From NCBI GenBank assembly GCA_002295925.1, contig DBGO01000016.1, positions 200,258 through 264,257 on the forward strand: a DNA stretch of 64,000 nucleotides, read 5' to 3'. Shown here piece after piece: positions 9,310 to 17,522 of this stretch. Below the pieces are notes generated by a model that ran no database searches, had not been told where the DNA came from, and saw nothing but the letters and a program-made list of their open reading frames with translations. This stretch comes from Flavobacteriales bacterium UBA852. GTDB lineage: Bacteria; Bacteroidota; Bacteroidia; Flavobacteriales_E; Vicingaceae. The stretch's first letter is position 1, and each line of letters starts with the position of its first letter. The position numbers and the translations under genes were made by a program.

Positions 9310-10158
9310 CTATTGAGGAAATATTTCTGAAGCTAATGTTAAACATTTATTAAATTGCTGTTTATCTATTCCGGTTTCAATGTTATTTTCTTCACAAAAA
9401 GCCAGGAATTTTTCCGTTGGCATATTTCCCGTCAGTTCGTCATTTGCCATTGGACAACCGCCATATCCTTTGATAGCCGTATCAAAACGGCGACATCCTG
9501 CTTGATATGCCGATTCTATTTTTTCTTTCCACGTGTCAGGTGTGGTATGAAAATGAGCGCCAAATTCAACTTCAGGCATTTCGGGAATAAGTGTATTGAA
9601 TAATTCGGCGATAATTTCAGGTTTGGCCACTCCAATAGTATCCGAAAGAGCTAATATTTTTATACCCATGTTGGCTAATTTTTCCGACCATTGCATTACA
9701 ATCTCCGGATTCCACTTGTCGCCATAAGGATTTCCAAAAGCCATTGACAAGTAAACCACTAATTGTTTGCTGTGTTTAAATGCCAAATTCAGTATTTCAT
9801 CCATTCGTCCTAAAGACTCTTCTATTGTAGCATTTGTATTGCGCTTCTGAAAGGTTTCGGAAACTGAAAAAGGATAACCCAAGTAAGTAATTTCATCAAA
9901 CTGCACGGCATTTTCTGCACCTTTTTTATTGGCTATTATTGCCAATAATTTGCTTTTTGTATTACTCAAATCCAATCCTTTCAAAACTTCCGCCGTATCT
10001 TTCATTTGCGGAATCGCTTTGGGCGAAACAAAACTGCCAAAATCTATCGTATCAAAACCTGTTTTTAGCAATTCATTAATGTAAGCTATTTTCTTTTCTG
10101 TAGGAATAAATGTTTTTATTCCCTGCATTGCATCACGTGGGCATTCAATTATTTTCAT
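9310..10158 (-). CDS. Hydroxymethylglutaryl-CoA lyase-like HMGL family enzyme
   Basis: The product is a DRE-TIM metallolyase of about 282 residues. The N-terminus MKIIECPRDAMQGIKTFIPT corresponds to the metal-binding start of HMG-CoA lyase, with an altered DA-Q core. DFGSFVSPKAIPQM, ALSDTIGVAKP and GAHFHTT follow, and the catalytic Cys is in GGCPMANDELTGNMPTE. HMG-CoA lyase splits HMG-CoA into acetyl-CoA and acetoacetate in leucine degradation. I chose the ATG at 10158; an in-frame TTG lies three codons upstream. It overlaps the end of pyrD by 14 bases. No other leucine-degradation gene is nearby, so the exact substrate is inferred from the family. Confidence 0.85.
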   Translation of the reverse strand: MKIIECPRDAMQGIKTFIPTEKKIAYINELLKTGFDTIDFGSFVSPKAIPQMKDTAEVLKGLDLSNTKSKLLAIIANKKGAENAVQFDEITYLGYPFSVSETFQKRNTNATIEESLGRMDEILNLAFKHSKQLVVYLSMAFGNPYGDKWNPEIVMQWSEKLANMGIKILALSDTIGVAKPEIIAELFNTLIPEMPEVEFGAHFHTTPDTWKEKIESAYQAGCRRFDTAIKGYGGCPMANDELTGNMPTEKFLAFCEENNIETGIDKQQFNKCLTLASEIFPQ

Positions 10159-11197
10159 TTTGTTCAAAATTTTCCAATAATAATTTATTGATTTTTTTTA
10201 TCAATGCCGGACCTTCATAAACAAAACCGGTATATACTTGCACCAAATCGGCGCCGGCATTAATTTTCTCCAAAGCATCTTCGGGCTTGGTAATACCCCC
10301 AACGCCAATAACCGTGAAAGCATTTTGCGATTTTTGTTTTAAATATTGAATTACTTCCGTAGAGCGTTTAAGCAATGGCCTTCCGCTTAGTCCTCCGTTG
10401 CCTATTTTTTCTATTTCATCTTTGGGTGTTTTTAATCCCGAGCGCTGAATGGTTGTGTTTGTGGCAATTATTCCGTCAATTTTTGTTTCGGCAACAATAT
10501 CTATAATATCATCCAATTGTTCAAAGGATAAATCAGGCGCAATTTTCAACAGAATCGGTTTTCGAACCTCTTTTTTGGTGTTTTCTTGTTGCAGCCGGTT
10601 TAATATGTTTGTTAACGGTTTTTTATCTTGCAACTCTCGTAAATTGGGTGTATTTGGTGAACTGACATTAACTACAAAGTAATCTACATAAGGAAATAAC
10701 TCGTTGAAACAAGTAATATAATCATCTACTGCATTTTCATTGGGCGTAACCTTATTTTTACCGATATTTCCACCAATAATAATATTGGTTTTGCGTTTTT
10801 TCAGATTTTCAACTGCTTTTTTCACTCCATCGTTATTAAATCCCATTCGATTTATCAGAGCTTTGTCTTTTGGTAAACGGAATAAACGAGGTTGCGGATT
10901 ACCGGGCTGTGGTTTGGGGGTAACAGTCCCTATTTCAATAAACCCAAACCCAAAATTGGCAAACTCATTATAAAAATCGGCATTTTTATCAAATCCTGCC
11001 GCCAACCCAACCGGATTGGGAAAAGTAAGTCCAAATAATTTTCGCTCAAGTGAGGGCGAAGTAACAAAATGAGTTGACTTGACATAATTTCGTACAAAAC
11101 CTATTTTGAACAGCTTTTTAATTACTGAAACCGAGAAATGATGAGCTTTTTCAGGCGGTAGAGAAAACAAAACAGGCTTGATTAAATATTTATACAT
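10145..11197 (-). CDS. pyrD: Dihydroorotate dehydrogenase (quinone), class 2
   Basis: This membrane-associated FMN enzyme oxidises dihydroorotate to orotate with quinone in pyrimidine synthesis. The 350-residue protein starts with the short amphipathic segment of class 2 enzymes (YKYLIKPVLFSLPPEKAHH). FPNPVGLAAGFDKNADFYNE, VNVSSPNTPNLREL with the catalytic Ser, and IIATNTTIQRSG follow. IGVGGITKPEDALEKINAGA near the end binds FMN phosphate. It overlaps the downstream HMG-CoA lyase-like gene. Confidence 0.95.
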   Translation of the reverse strand: MYKYLIKPVLFSLPPEKAHHFSVSVIKKLFKIGFVRNYVKSTHFVTSPSLERKLFGLTFPNPVGLAAGFDKNADFYNEFANFGFGFIEIGTVTPKPQPGNPQPRLFRLPKDKALINRMGFNNDGVKKAVENLKKRKTNIIIGGNIGKNKVTPNENAVDDYITCFNELFPYVDYFVVNVSSPNTPNLRELQDKKPLTNILNRLQQENTKKEVRKPILLKIAPDLSFEQLDDIIDIVAETKIDGIIATNTTIQRSGLKTPKDEIEKIGNGGLSGRPLLKRSTEVIQYLKQKSQNAFTVIGVGGITKPEDALEKINAGADLVQVYTGFVYEGPALIKKINKLLLENFEQNENN

Positions 11198-11313
11198 TTG
11201 TAGAATGAGATTTTAAACAAAAATACGGTGTAATTGGGTATGAATGCTACTTTTTACATTTTTTTTATAAAATTACGTAATGAAATTTCCCGGAATTTAA
11301 TATATTCGTTTTA

Positions 11314-11748
11314 ATGATGAATAGCAACACATACCGAAGCTCAGTTAATTTACCTGAAGTTGTTAAGGTAATTGACAACGAAAATTACACTACTATATTG
11401 AGAAACAAAGGGTTGTGTGAGTTGACATATAAATCAAAAGGTATTATAACGTTAGATGTAGCAAAAGAACTGACAAAAGAAATTTTGGATTTTTATCCAA
11501 AAGGCTATGTAATTGTTGCAGATTCCGATGATGTGATGCTAAACATTTCTTCTGAAGCACGTGAGTATTTTGCAAAAGCACCGGAAATTCTCGAAAAAAG
11601 AAAAGCGCAGGCAATTATTTCTCGTAACCTTGGACAACGGTTAATGGCAAAGTTTTACATTAATTTTTATTCTCACTCTTGCCCTACAAAAGCTTTCTCC
11701 AATAAAAATGATGCTTTTATTTGGATTAGCCAATATTTACTTGATTAA
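11314..11748 (+). CDS. Unknown protein with STAS-like fold character
   Basis: This is a 144-residue soluble protein. The middle (ITLDVAKELTKEILDFYPKGYVIVADSDDVMLNISSEAREYFA) has the alternating strand and helix pattern of STAS/SpoIIAA-like domains, and similar proteins occur singly in Bacteroidota. This is inference from pattern, not a firm family match. The gene converges on the XRE repressor gene and the two overlap by 4 bases. A second in-frame ATG lies one codon after the first. Confidence 0.65.
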   Translation: MMNSNTYRSSVNLPEVVKVIDNENYTTILRNKGLCELTYKSKGIITLDVAKELTKEILDFYPKGYVIVADSDDVMLNISSEAREYFAKAPEILEKRKAQAIISRNLGQRLMAKFYINFYSHSCPTKAFSNKNDAFIWISQYLLD

Positions 11749-12164
11749 GATTTAGTACTTTCATACGGTTCAAAAGTTCCGTCTGAGTAAAAAATCACGA
11801 TTTTTTTTATTTCCTTTTTGGAAGCATTACTATTTACATTTGTATCCACATTTTGTTCATTAGCTTTATTTTCAGTATTTTGAGAGTTATTTACATTTGT
11901 TAATTTAACTACATCACTCCCTTTCTGTTTGTTTTCCGGCTCTTGTTTTACATTTGTAACATCTGTTTTCCCCAGCAACAACCAGTCGGATGATACATTA
12001 GGAAATCGATTTAAAACTTTAATCACAAAATCTAAGCTGGGTTTGTTTCTACCCGACAATATATGTGAAACACTGCTCCTTTGCACACCTATTTCATCAG
12101 CAAAAGCACTTGCAGAAAGATTGTTTAACTTCATCAGGTATTTAATTCTATCGGTAAGCTCCAT
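11745..12164 (-). CDS. XRE-family helix-turn-helix regulator with low-complexity linker
   Basis: The 139-residue protein begins with an XRE helix-turn-helix (about residues 5-60; ASAFADEIGVQRSSVSHILS followed by NKPSLDFVIKVLNRFP). An Asn/Thr/Lys-rich linker of about 45 residues with repeated TNVN-type units follows, then a short basic and aromatic tail (KKIVIFYSDGTFEPYE). The layout is common for Bacteroidota XRE proteins whose targets are unknown. A perfect inverted repeat lies 16-46 bases upstream of the start, suggesting autoregulation. The 3' end overlaps the convergent 11314-11748 gene by 4 bases. Confidence 0.8.
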   Translation of the reverse strand: MELTDRIKYLMKLNNLSASAFADEIGVQRSSVSHILSGRNKPSLDFVIKVLNRFPNVSSDWLLLGKTDVTNVKQEPENKQKGSDVVKLTNVNNSQNTENKANEQNVDTNVNSNASKKEIKKIVIFYSDGTFEPYESTKS

Positions 12165-12179
12165 TTTTACATTTTTTAC

Positions 12180-12210
12180 TTTTGTAAACTTACTGTTTTT
12201 GTTTACAAAA
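12180..12210. promoter_or_regulatory. Inverted-repeat operator candidate upstream of XRE gene
   Basis: TTTTGTAAAC at 12180-12189 is repeated as its exact reverse complement GTTTACAAAA at 12201-12210. The arms are separated by 11 bases, so their centres are 21 bases apart, about two helical turns. It sits just upstream of the XRE start at 12164. The geometry suits two repressor dimers, or one dimer contacting successive major grooves. Binding is inferred. Confidence 0.55.
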
Positions 12211-12312
12211 ATAACAAATAAATGCTAAAATTGATAGTTCATAAATCTGTTTAATGCTAGAAAATATATTCGAGTTTAAATTTAGTTAAATATTATAAAT
12301 AACTGGTTTACA

Positions 12313-13176
12313 TTATTTTTCTTTTGATTTTTTAATCCTTTCATAAGCCGATTGTATGGCTTGAAATTTTTCTTTTGCGGCTTTTTGATACTCTTCTCCC
12401 AGGTGAGCTACTTTATCGGGGTGATACTGAATGGCTAACTTACGATAAGATTTCTTTATTTCTTCCCAACTGGCATCTTTACTAACCTTTAAAATATCGT
12501 AATCATTTTGTGAAGCTCGTTCTCTTCTGTAATAACTGTAAGATGAGTTTTTTGAAGACTGTCGATACCCTCTCCTACTATACGACGAAGAACGGTAATT
12601 GGAATTTTGATTGTTATTGCCCGAATAAGCATTTTGTTTTTGATAATACATCGCCAAAATTGAATTGTAATCTTTTTGACGAATTCCTAATTTTTGAGCA
12701 ATTGTTCGAGCAACATTACTTTCTTCGCTTGAAAAATTGCCATCGGCAAAAGCTATGCCCAATAAAAAATGCACCAATTGCAACAATGCCGAATAAGAAT
12801 ACAAACTGCGCAACTCAAGGCAAGCACCTTCCATATCTCCCGGATGGTCGAGATAGAACTTTAAATGTTGTAAATGCACTTTTGCTTTGACACTGCCCAT
12901 TTGTTTGAGCAAGAAATTTTTAATGTATGACAGCTCCGATTTTTTTAATTTACCATCGGCACGCATAACCTCGGCAGCCAAAAGCATCAGCAATTTTCCG
13001 TAGGTACTTATTTTTGCATTTGAAAAATCAGACTTTATACTCTCCTCCTCTTCATTTGAAAAAAAAGTGCGTTGAATCAAATAACCGAAAATCACTCCTA
13101 TTAAAGCACCTCTTGTGCCTATTGCAACAAAACCTATCAGAGCAAAAATCCAAGGTAAAATATTTTTTAATCGCAT
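12313..13176 (-). CDS. Membrane-anchored TerB/DnaJ co-chaperone, DjlA-like
   Basis: The 287-residue protein has an N-terminal membrane segment (about residues 7-33). A TerB-like helical domain follows (about 55-165; GKLLMLLAAEVMRADGKLKKSELSYI and GIAFADGNFSSEESNVARTI), then a Ser/Tyr/Arg-rich linker. A C-terminal J domain (about 224-285) contains the HPD tripeptide in IQYHPDKVAHLG. This is the DjlA arrangement: a membrane-tethered J protein that stimulates DnaK. The client is not evident, and the gene stands alone. Confidence 0.88.
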   Translation of the reverse strand: MRLKNILPWIFALIGFVAIGTRGALIGVIFGYLIQRTFFSNEEEESIKSDFSNAKISTYGKLLMLLAAEVMRADGKLKKSELSYIKNFLLKQMGSVKAKVHLQHLKFYLDHPGDMEGACLELRSLYSYSALLQLVHFLLGIAFADGNFSSEESNVARTIAQKLGIRQKDYNSILAMYYQKQNAYSGNNNQNSNYRSSSYSRRGYRQSSKNSSYSYYRRERASQNDYDILKVSKDASWEEIKKSYRKLAIQYHPDKVAHLGEEYQKAAKEKFQAIQSAYERIKKSKEK

Positions 13177-13263
13177 AAAATTTTGAATTTATCTACAAAA
13201 CTATTTATTTGCGCTATTATTTGAAACAAATACACAAACAATCAACGTAAAAGTTGTTAACCG

Positions 13264-13689
13264 ATGCTAAAACCTTATCCAATCATATCTCCACAAATTT
13301 CAACCGGAAATATTTACCATTTCAATACGCAATACGGCGTAGTTTATGAGGTGCGGTTTGGCAGAAAAGAAAATAATATTTTACACGTAAACTTAGTTTT
13401 TGGCGTTACCAATGAAGAATATGACGGCGAAGAATATGTGTTAACCAACAAAGGTGATGTTTTTAGAGTGATGACAACAATTGCAGAAATTGTTAAAATA
13501 TATTTGGAAAAACATCCGCATACGCAAATATTTGAATTTACAGCCGAAAACTCAACCCTAACAAAAGATGAGGCACAAAAAAGACTTAAACTTTACGGAC
13601 GCTACATCCCAAAAGTATTTGATTCAAATCAATGGAAAATTGTTAAAAAAGACGACACTGTTCAAATTATTAAAAAAAATAAATATTAA
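13264..13689 (+). CDS. Conserved unknown protein, 141 residues
   Basis: A soluble, charged protein with no signal peptide or membrane segment. The N-terminal half looks like beta strands (YHFNTQYGVVYEVRFGRKENNILHV cut into short turns). The C-terminal half has TKDEAQKRLKLYGRYIPK, a helix followed by a Tyr/Arg motif seen in small Bacteroidota proteins of unknown role (DUF6934-like, low certainty). The ATG follows a short leader. No function is assigned. Confidence 0.6.
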   Translation: MLKPYPIISPQISTGNIYHFNTQYGVVYEVRFGRKENNILHVNLVFGVTNEEYDGEEYVLTNKGDVFRVMTTIAEIVKIYLEKHPHTQIFEFTAENSTLTKDEAQKRLKLYGRYIPKVFDSNQWKIVKKDDTVQIIKKNKY

Positions 13690-13838
13690 GAATCCAAGCA
13701 TTTGTCGAAATTATCAAGCACTTGGGCAAAAAAATTTGATTAATGATGATATTTTATTTTATTTCGCGTAATATTTAATTAACATTAATTAAGAATACAA
13801 AGGCAATTTATGACTTTATTATCCGTTTTACCTGAAAA

Positions 13839-13871
13839 TTTGTCATAATAAATACAATTGCATAAAATTTG
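13839..13871 (+). promoter_or_regulatory. Weak promoter candidate for rpoD
   Basis: The 222-base gap before rpoD holds no gene that I can see. A TTTG at 13839-13842 and an AAAATTTG at 13864-13871 are separated by 21 bases. They resemble the Bacteroidota -33 (TTTG) and -7 (TAnnTTTG) boxes, but the TA of the -7 box is missing. An A-rich stretch leads to the ATG at 13912. Confidence 0.3.
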
Positions 13872-13911
13872 CTTTAAAAATTAAACAAAAAATAAAAAGG
13901 ATTTTCAAAAA

Positions 13912-14775
13912 ATGAGACAGTTAAAAATTACACAACAAATTACCAAAAGAGAAAGCCGCTCTTTGGAAAAATACCTTCAAGAAGTATCAAAAGAAGGTAT
14001 GATTACTCCGGAAGAAGAAGTAGAGTTGGCTCAACGAATCAAAAACGGCGATGAAGCCGCTTTGAATAAATTGGTGCGTGCCAATTTACGTTTTGTTATT
14101 TCGGTAGCAAAACAATATCAAAACACAGGATTAACATTAGAAGACTTAATTAACGAAGGAAACTTGGGATTGATAGAAGCTGCTAAACGTTACGACCATA
14201 CAAAAGGGTTTAAATTTATTTCTTATGCCGTATGGTGGATTCGTCAATCGATACTGAAAGCAGCTGCCGACAACTCACGAACTATTCGTTTGCCACACAA
14301 CCGCTTGGGTGAAATTCAAAAAATAAACAAAGCAACCAGCGAATTTGAACAAAAATACGAACGTGAACCAACCCCTGAAGAATTGGCTGAAATTTTGGAT
14401 ATGGAAATCGAAAAAGTAGAGAACTCTATCCAAATGAGCAAAAAGCAATCTTCTTTGGATGCGCCAATGGCAAACGATGAAGATAACAACAGTTTAATTT
14501 CCGTATTGGAAAATACCTCTACTCCAAGACCTACCGACGGATTGATTCACGAGTCTTTGGCAACCGATATTGAGCGAACACTTTCTTATTTGAAAGGAAT
14601 GGAAGCCGAAGTCATCAGAATGTTTTACGGATTAGGCGGTCGTCAAGAAATGACATTGGAAGAAATCGGCAACACCTTTGGATTGACTCGTGAGCGTATT
14701 CGCCAAATAAAAGAAAGAGGTTTACGCAGATTACGTCGATTATCCAAAACCAACAATCTGCAAACTTACTTGTAA
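13912..14775 (+). CDS. rpoD: Primary RNA polymerase sigma factor, Bacteroidota type
   Basis: The 287-residue protein is the short housekeeping sigma factor of Bacteroidota, without region 1.1 and the non-conserved domain. Region 1.2 is SRSLEKYLQEVSKEGMITPEEE. Region 2 holds LVRANLRFVISVAKQYQ, LEDLINEGNLGLIEAAKRYD and FKFISYAVWWIRQSIL. Region 4.2 is EIGNTFGLTRERIRQIKERG. This factor recognises TTG/TAnnTTTG promoters. The gene appears to be transcribed alone and ends at a strong terminator. Confidence 0.96.
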   Translation: MRQLKITQQITKRESRSLEKYLQEVSKEGMITPEEEVELAQRIKNGDEAALNKLVRANLRFVISVAKQYQNTGLTLEDLINEGNLGLIEAAKRYDHTKGFKFISYAVWWIRQSILKAAADNSRTIRLPHNRLGEIQKINKATSEFEQKYEREPTPEELAEILDMEIEKVENSIQMSKKQSSLDAPMANDEDNNSLISVLENTSTPRPTDGLIHESLATDIERTLSYLKGMEAEVIRMFYGLGGRQEMTLEEIGNTFGLTRERIRQIKERGLRRLRRLSKTNNLQTYL

Positions 14776-14800
14776 GAAACAAATTATTTTACTTAAAACG

Positions 14801-14830
14801 TCCCCTCAAACGAGGGGATTTTTTATTTTT
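14801..14830 (+). terminator. Rho-independent terminator of rpoD
   Basis: TCCCCTC (14801-14807) pairs exactly with GAGGGGA (14812-14818) around an AAAC loop. A T-rich tract runs to 14830. It lies 25 bases after the rpoD stop. Confidence 0.88.
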
Positions 14831-14850
14831 ACATCCACAAACAAAAGACT

Positions 14851-15861
14851 ATGGCATCATTAGTAACGCTGAACGAATTTATTTTAGATAAGCAAGCAGA
14901 ATTTCCTTACGCTACGGGCGAACTTAGTCGTTTATTGCACGACATTGGTATAGCGGCAAAAATTATCCACCGTGAAGTGAACAAAGCAGGATTGGTGAAT
15001 ATTTTAGGTGCTGCAGGCTATCAAAATGTACAAGGTGAAGAACAACAAAAATTAGATGTTTTTGCCGATAATCAATTTATTAATGCATTTCTTGCCGGCG
15101 GTGAGGTTTGCGCCATTGCTTCAGAAGAAAATGATGATATATTGGTTTTTGAAAACAGAAAAGAGGCAAAATATATCGTATGCTTCGACCCTTTGGATGG
15201 TTCTTCCAATATTGATGTAAATGTATCTATCGGAACAATATTTTCTATTTACAAACGCTTATCTCCCGATTGCGACGTAAGCGAAAAAGATTTTTTGCAA
15301 AAAGGAACAGAACAAGTTGCGGCCGGGTATGTGATTTACGGCTCATCTACAATGTTGGTTTACACAACCGGTCATGGGGTAAACGGTTTTACGCTTGACC
15401 CTTCCATTGGTGAGTTTTGTTTATCGCATCCGCAAATAAAAATACCCGAAGAAGGGAAAATATATTCCATTAACGAAGGAAGTTTCAATCTCTTTCCAAA
15501 AGCGATACAAGAATACTTGAAATGGGTAAAACAAGACGATAAATCGACAAATCGTCCCTACTCTGCTCGTTACATTGGTTCTATGGTTGCCGATTTACAT
15601 AGAAACCTGATTAAAGGCGGTATCTTTATGTATCCTGCCACCACAAAAGCACCCAACGGAAAATTACGGTTGTTATACGAGTGCAACCCAATGGCTTTTA
15701 TTGTAGAACAAGCAGGCGGCAAAGCTACAACCGGTGAAAAACGCATTATGGAAATTGAACCTGAGAATTTACATCAACGAGTACCTATTCTAATCGGTTC
15801 GAAAAAAATGGTTGAGCAGGTTGAAGCACTTTATAAAGAATATGCTGAAACCGTAGGTTAA
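14851..15861 (+). CDS. fbp: Fructose-1,6-bisphosphatase, class 1
   Basis: The enzyme hydrolyses fructose 1,6-bisphosphate in gluconeogenesis. The 336-residue length fits class 1. The metal-binding core FDPLDGSSNIDVNVSIGTIF (about residues 112-131) is intact. SARYIGSMVADLHRNL, GGIFMYPAT and the active-site NPMAFIVEQAGGKA are also present. It starts 20 bases after the rpoD terminator, so it probably has its own promoter or depends on readthrough. Its stop shares bases with the stop of the convergent PIG-L gene. Confidence 0.96.
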   Translation: MASLVTLNEFILDKQAEFPYATGELSRLLHDIGIAAKIIHREVNKAGLVNILGAAGYQNVQGEEQQKLDVFADNQFINAFLAGGEVCAIASEENDDILVFENRKEAKYIVCFDPLDGSSNIDVNVSIGTIFSIYKRLSPDCDVSEKDFLQKGTEQVAAGYVIYGSSTMLVYTTGHGVNGFTLDPSIGEFCLSHPQIKIPEEGKIYSINEGSFNLFPKAIQEYLKWVKQDDKSTNRPYSARYIGSMVADLHRNLIKGGIFMYPATTKAPNGKLRLLYECNPMAFIVEQAGGKATTGEKRIMEIEPENLHQRVPILIGSKKMVEQVEALYKEYAETVG

Positions 15862-16490
15862 ACCACGGCATTTATAAATTCAAATGCTTCGGCATATTCG
15901 GCACCGGCTCGCGCACCACGAACTTTTGCCAGACTTTCAATAAAATTACGTTGAAAATAAATGCGCTGTTGTTGAGATTTGTATTTTTTCAATGCATTTG
16001 CTTTTGTATCCAGTTGTTTTTGATTAACCCGAACAAAAAAATTGGTTTGCATTTCCATATTATTCCATGGCAATTCGTACCCTAAAATATTTACATGCTT
16101 AAATGCTCTTTTTGCTTCCGCAGAAAGTGTTTGGTGGTCTTGATGCACATCATTGGAATTGGGTGCAAAAACCAACTCCGGCTTGATGTTTTTGCGCAAT
16201 ACAACAAGCTCTTCTAATATTTGTTGGCGGTATTGAGGAAAATCCCTTACGGGGAAATTAAATTTAATGATATGTTCGCGGTCAATTCCAAAAACAGACA
16301 ACGCCTCATCCAACTCTTTATATATTTGATTTTCTTTAAATCCGGCGGGCAATGATTTGTTGCACGGCGAAAATACAGCATAAAACACTTCTTTTCCTTC
16401 CTCTTTCAATCGGGCAATCGTAGCGCCACAACCCAACTCTCCATCATCCGGATGTGGAGCCAATATAAGAATGGTATTACTGTTCAGCAT
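15858..16490 (-). CDS. PIG-L family deacetylase
   Basis: The 210-residue protein is a zinc-dependent N-acetylglucosaminyl-type deacetylase. The metal-binding motif is APHPDDGELGCGATI (about residues 11-25), with the later HQDHQT supplying the third ligand. Candidate roles are sugar deacetylation in surface glycans or the BshB step of bacillithiol synthesis. BshB1 proteins are usually somewhat longer and are named only with their partners, and no bshA or bshC is in this window. It converges on fbp with a 4-base overlap. Confidence 0.85.
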   Translation of the reverse strand: MLNSNTILILAPHPDDGELGCGATIARLKEEGKEVFYAVFSPCNKSLPAGFKENQIYKELDEALSVFGIDREHIIKFNFPVRDFPQYRQQILEELVVLRKNIKPELVFAPNSNDVHQDHQTLSAEAKRAFKHVNILGYELPWNNMEMQTNFFVRVNQKQLDTKANALKKYKSQQQRIYFQRNFIESLAKVRGARAGAEYAEAFEFINAVV

Positions 16491-16633
16491 AATAAAATTT
16501 TAAAACAAATGTAATGATAAATGCAGTAAAAGAATGTTTATCTGTAAAATTATAAGTCTAAACATTAACTCTTCTTTTAATTTTTGAGTTGAAAAATATC
16601 TTTCAAAAATAACTGTTCACACGCAATAATAAT

Positions 16634-16641
16634 TATTTTTG
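16634..16641 (+). promoter_or_regulatory. TAnnTTTG -7 box candidate before PASTA gene
   Basis: TATTTTTG matches the Bacteroidota -7 consensus TAnnTTTG and lies 36 bases before the ATG at 16677. No good TTG is seen at the expected distance upstream, so the call is weak. The rest of the 186-base gap between the divergent PIG-L and PASTA genes is AT-rich without other clear signals. Confidence 0.3.
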
Positions 16642-16676
16642 TTTTTCGTTATTAAACCCTTTGAAGCAACAAACCA

Positions 16677-17522
16677 ATGCAATTGTTTAAATTTTTATTT
16701 TCCAAAACATTTCTTATAAACCTGATTATTGCTCTGGCACTTATTGCCGGCGTAATTTATGGTATTGTAAAATGGCTTGATGCTTACACTCACCATGGGG
16801 AAACGATAACTGTTCCCGATTTAACCGAAATGCCTCTTGATGAACTAAATGATTTTTTATCCGACAAGGATTTGAAATTTGAAATCACCGATTCTGTTTT
16901 TGTAGCCGATGCGCCAAAAGGTGTTGTTTTAGAACAAAATCCCAAACCGGAATCACAAGTAAAAAAAGGAAGAACAATTTATATTACGGTAAGCAAAAAA
17001 GTTGCCCCTCAAATTTTCATTCCCGATGTGGTGGATATGAGTGTGCGAATGGCTACCGCCAAATTGCAATCTATTGGGTTGAATGTTGGTGAATTAATTT
17101 ATCATCCTGCCAATTGTCAAAACTGCATTGTGGGTTTACAATATAATGGGAAAGAAATTACACCCAATTCACCTGTTAAAAAAGGTTCTACAATTGACTT
17201 ATTGGTTGGCAGCGGAACTTCTAACGAAAAAATTCCTGTGCCTTACATTATTGGCCTAACACTGGAAGATGCCAAGAAAAAATTATTAGCCGGATACTTG
17301 AATATTGGTGCCGAAATATATGAAAATTGCACCACGGCAGAAGACAGCAGTAAAGCTAAAATTTTCCGTCAATATCCCGAACGTTCAGAAAACACTTTTA
17401 TTCCAATGGGAAGTGCCGTAGATGTTTGGCTTACTTGCGATACCACAAAAATTAAAGTAGATTCGCTTAAATTATTGGGATTAGATTCTTTAAACATTAA
17501 CTCAACCGACACAGTCAAGTGA
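16677..17522 (+). CDS. Membrane-anchored protein with three PASTA domains
   Basis: The 281-residue protein has one N-terminal membrane segment (about residues 12-32). Three PASTA domains follow, beginning near TVPDLTEMPLDELNDFL (about 40), FIPDVVDMSVRMATAKL (about 112) and PVPYIIGLTLEDAKKKL (about 192). PASTA domains bind peptidoglycan or muropeptides. Here there is no attached kinase or transpeptidase, which is the usual stand-alone form in Bacteroidota. Its stop overlaps the GTG start of the next gene (GTGA), and a RluD-type synthase closes the run. Confidence 0.88.
   Translation: MQLFKFLFSKTFLINLIIALALIAGVIYGIVKWLDAYTHHGETITVPDLTEMPLDELNDFLSDKDLKFEITDSVFVADAPKGVVLEQNPKPESQVKKGRTIYITVSKKVAPQIFIPDVVDMSVRMATAKLQSIGLNVGELIYHPANCQNCIVGLQYNGKEITPNSPVKKGSTIDLLVGSGTSNEKIPVPYIIGLTLEDAKKKLLAGYLNIGAEIYENCTTAEDSSKAKIFRQYPERSENTFIPMGSAVDVWLTCDTTKIKVDSLKLLGLDSLNINSTDTVK

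Noticed and set aside
11835..11960. Repeated TTTACATTTGT-like words inside the XRE gene as extra operators
   Set aside because: They encode the repeated Thr-Asn-Val-Asn units of the linker, so codon repetition explains them; they lack the two-arm symmetry of the upstream repeat.
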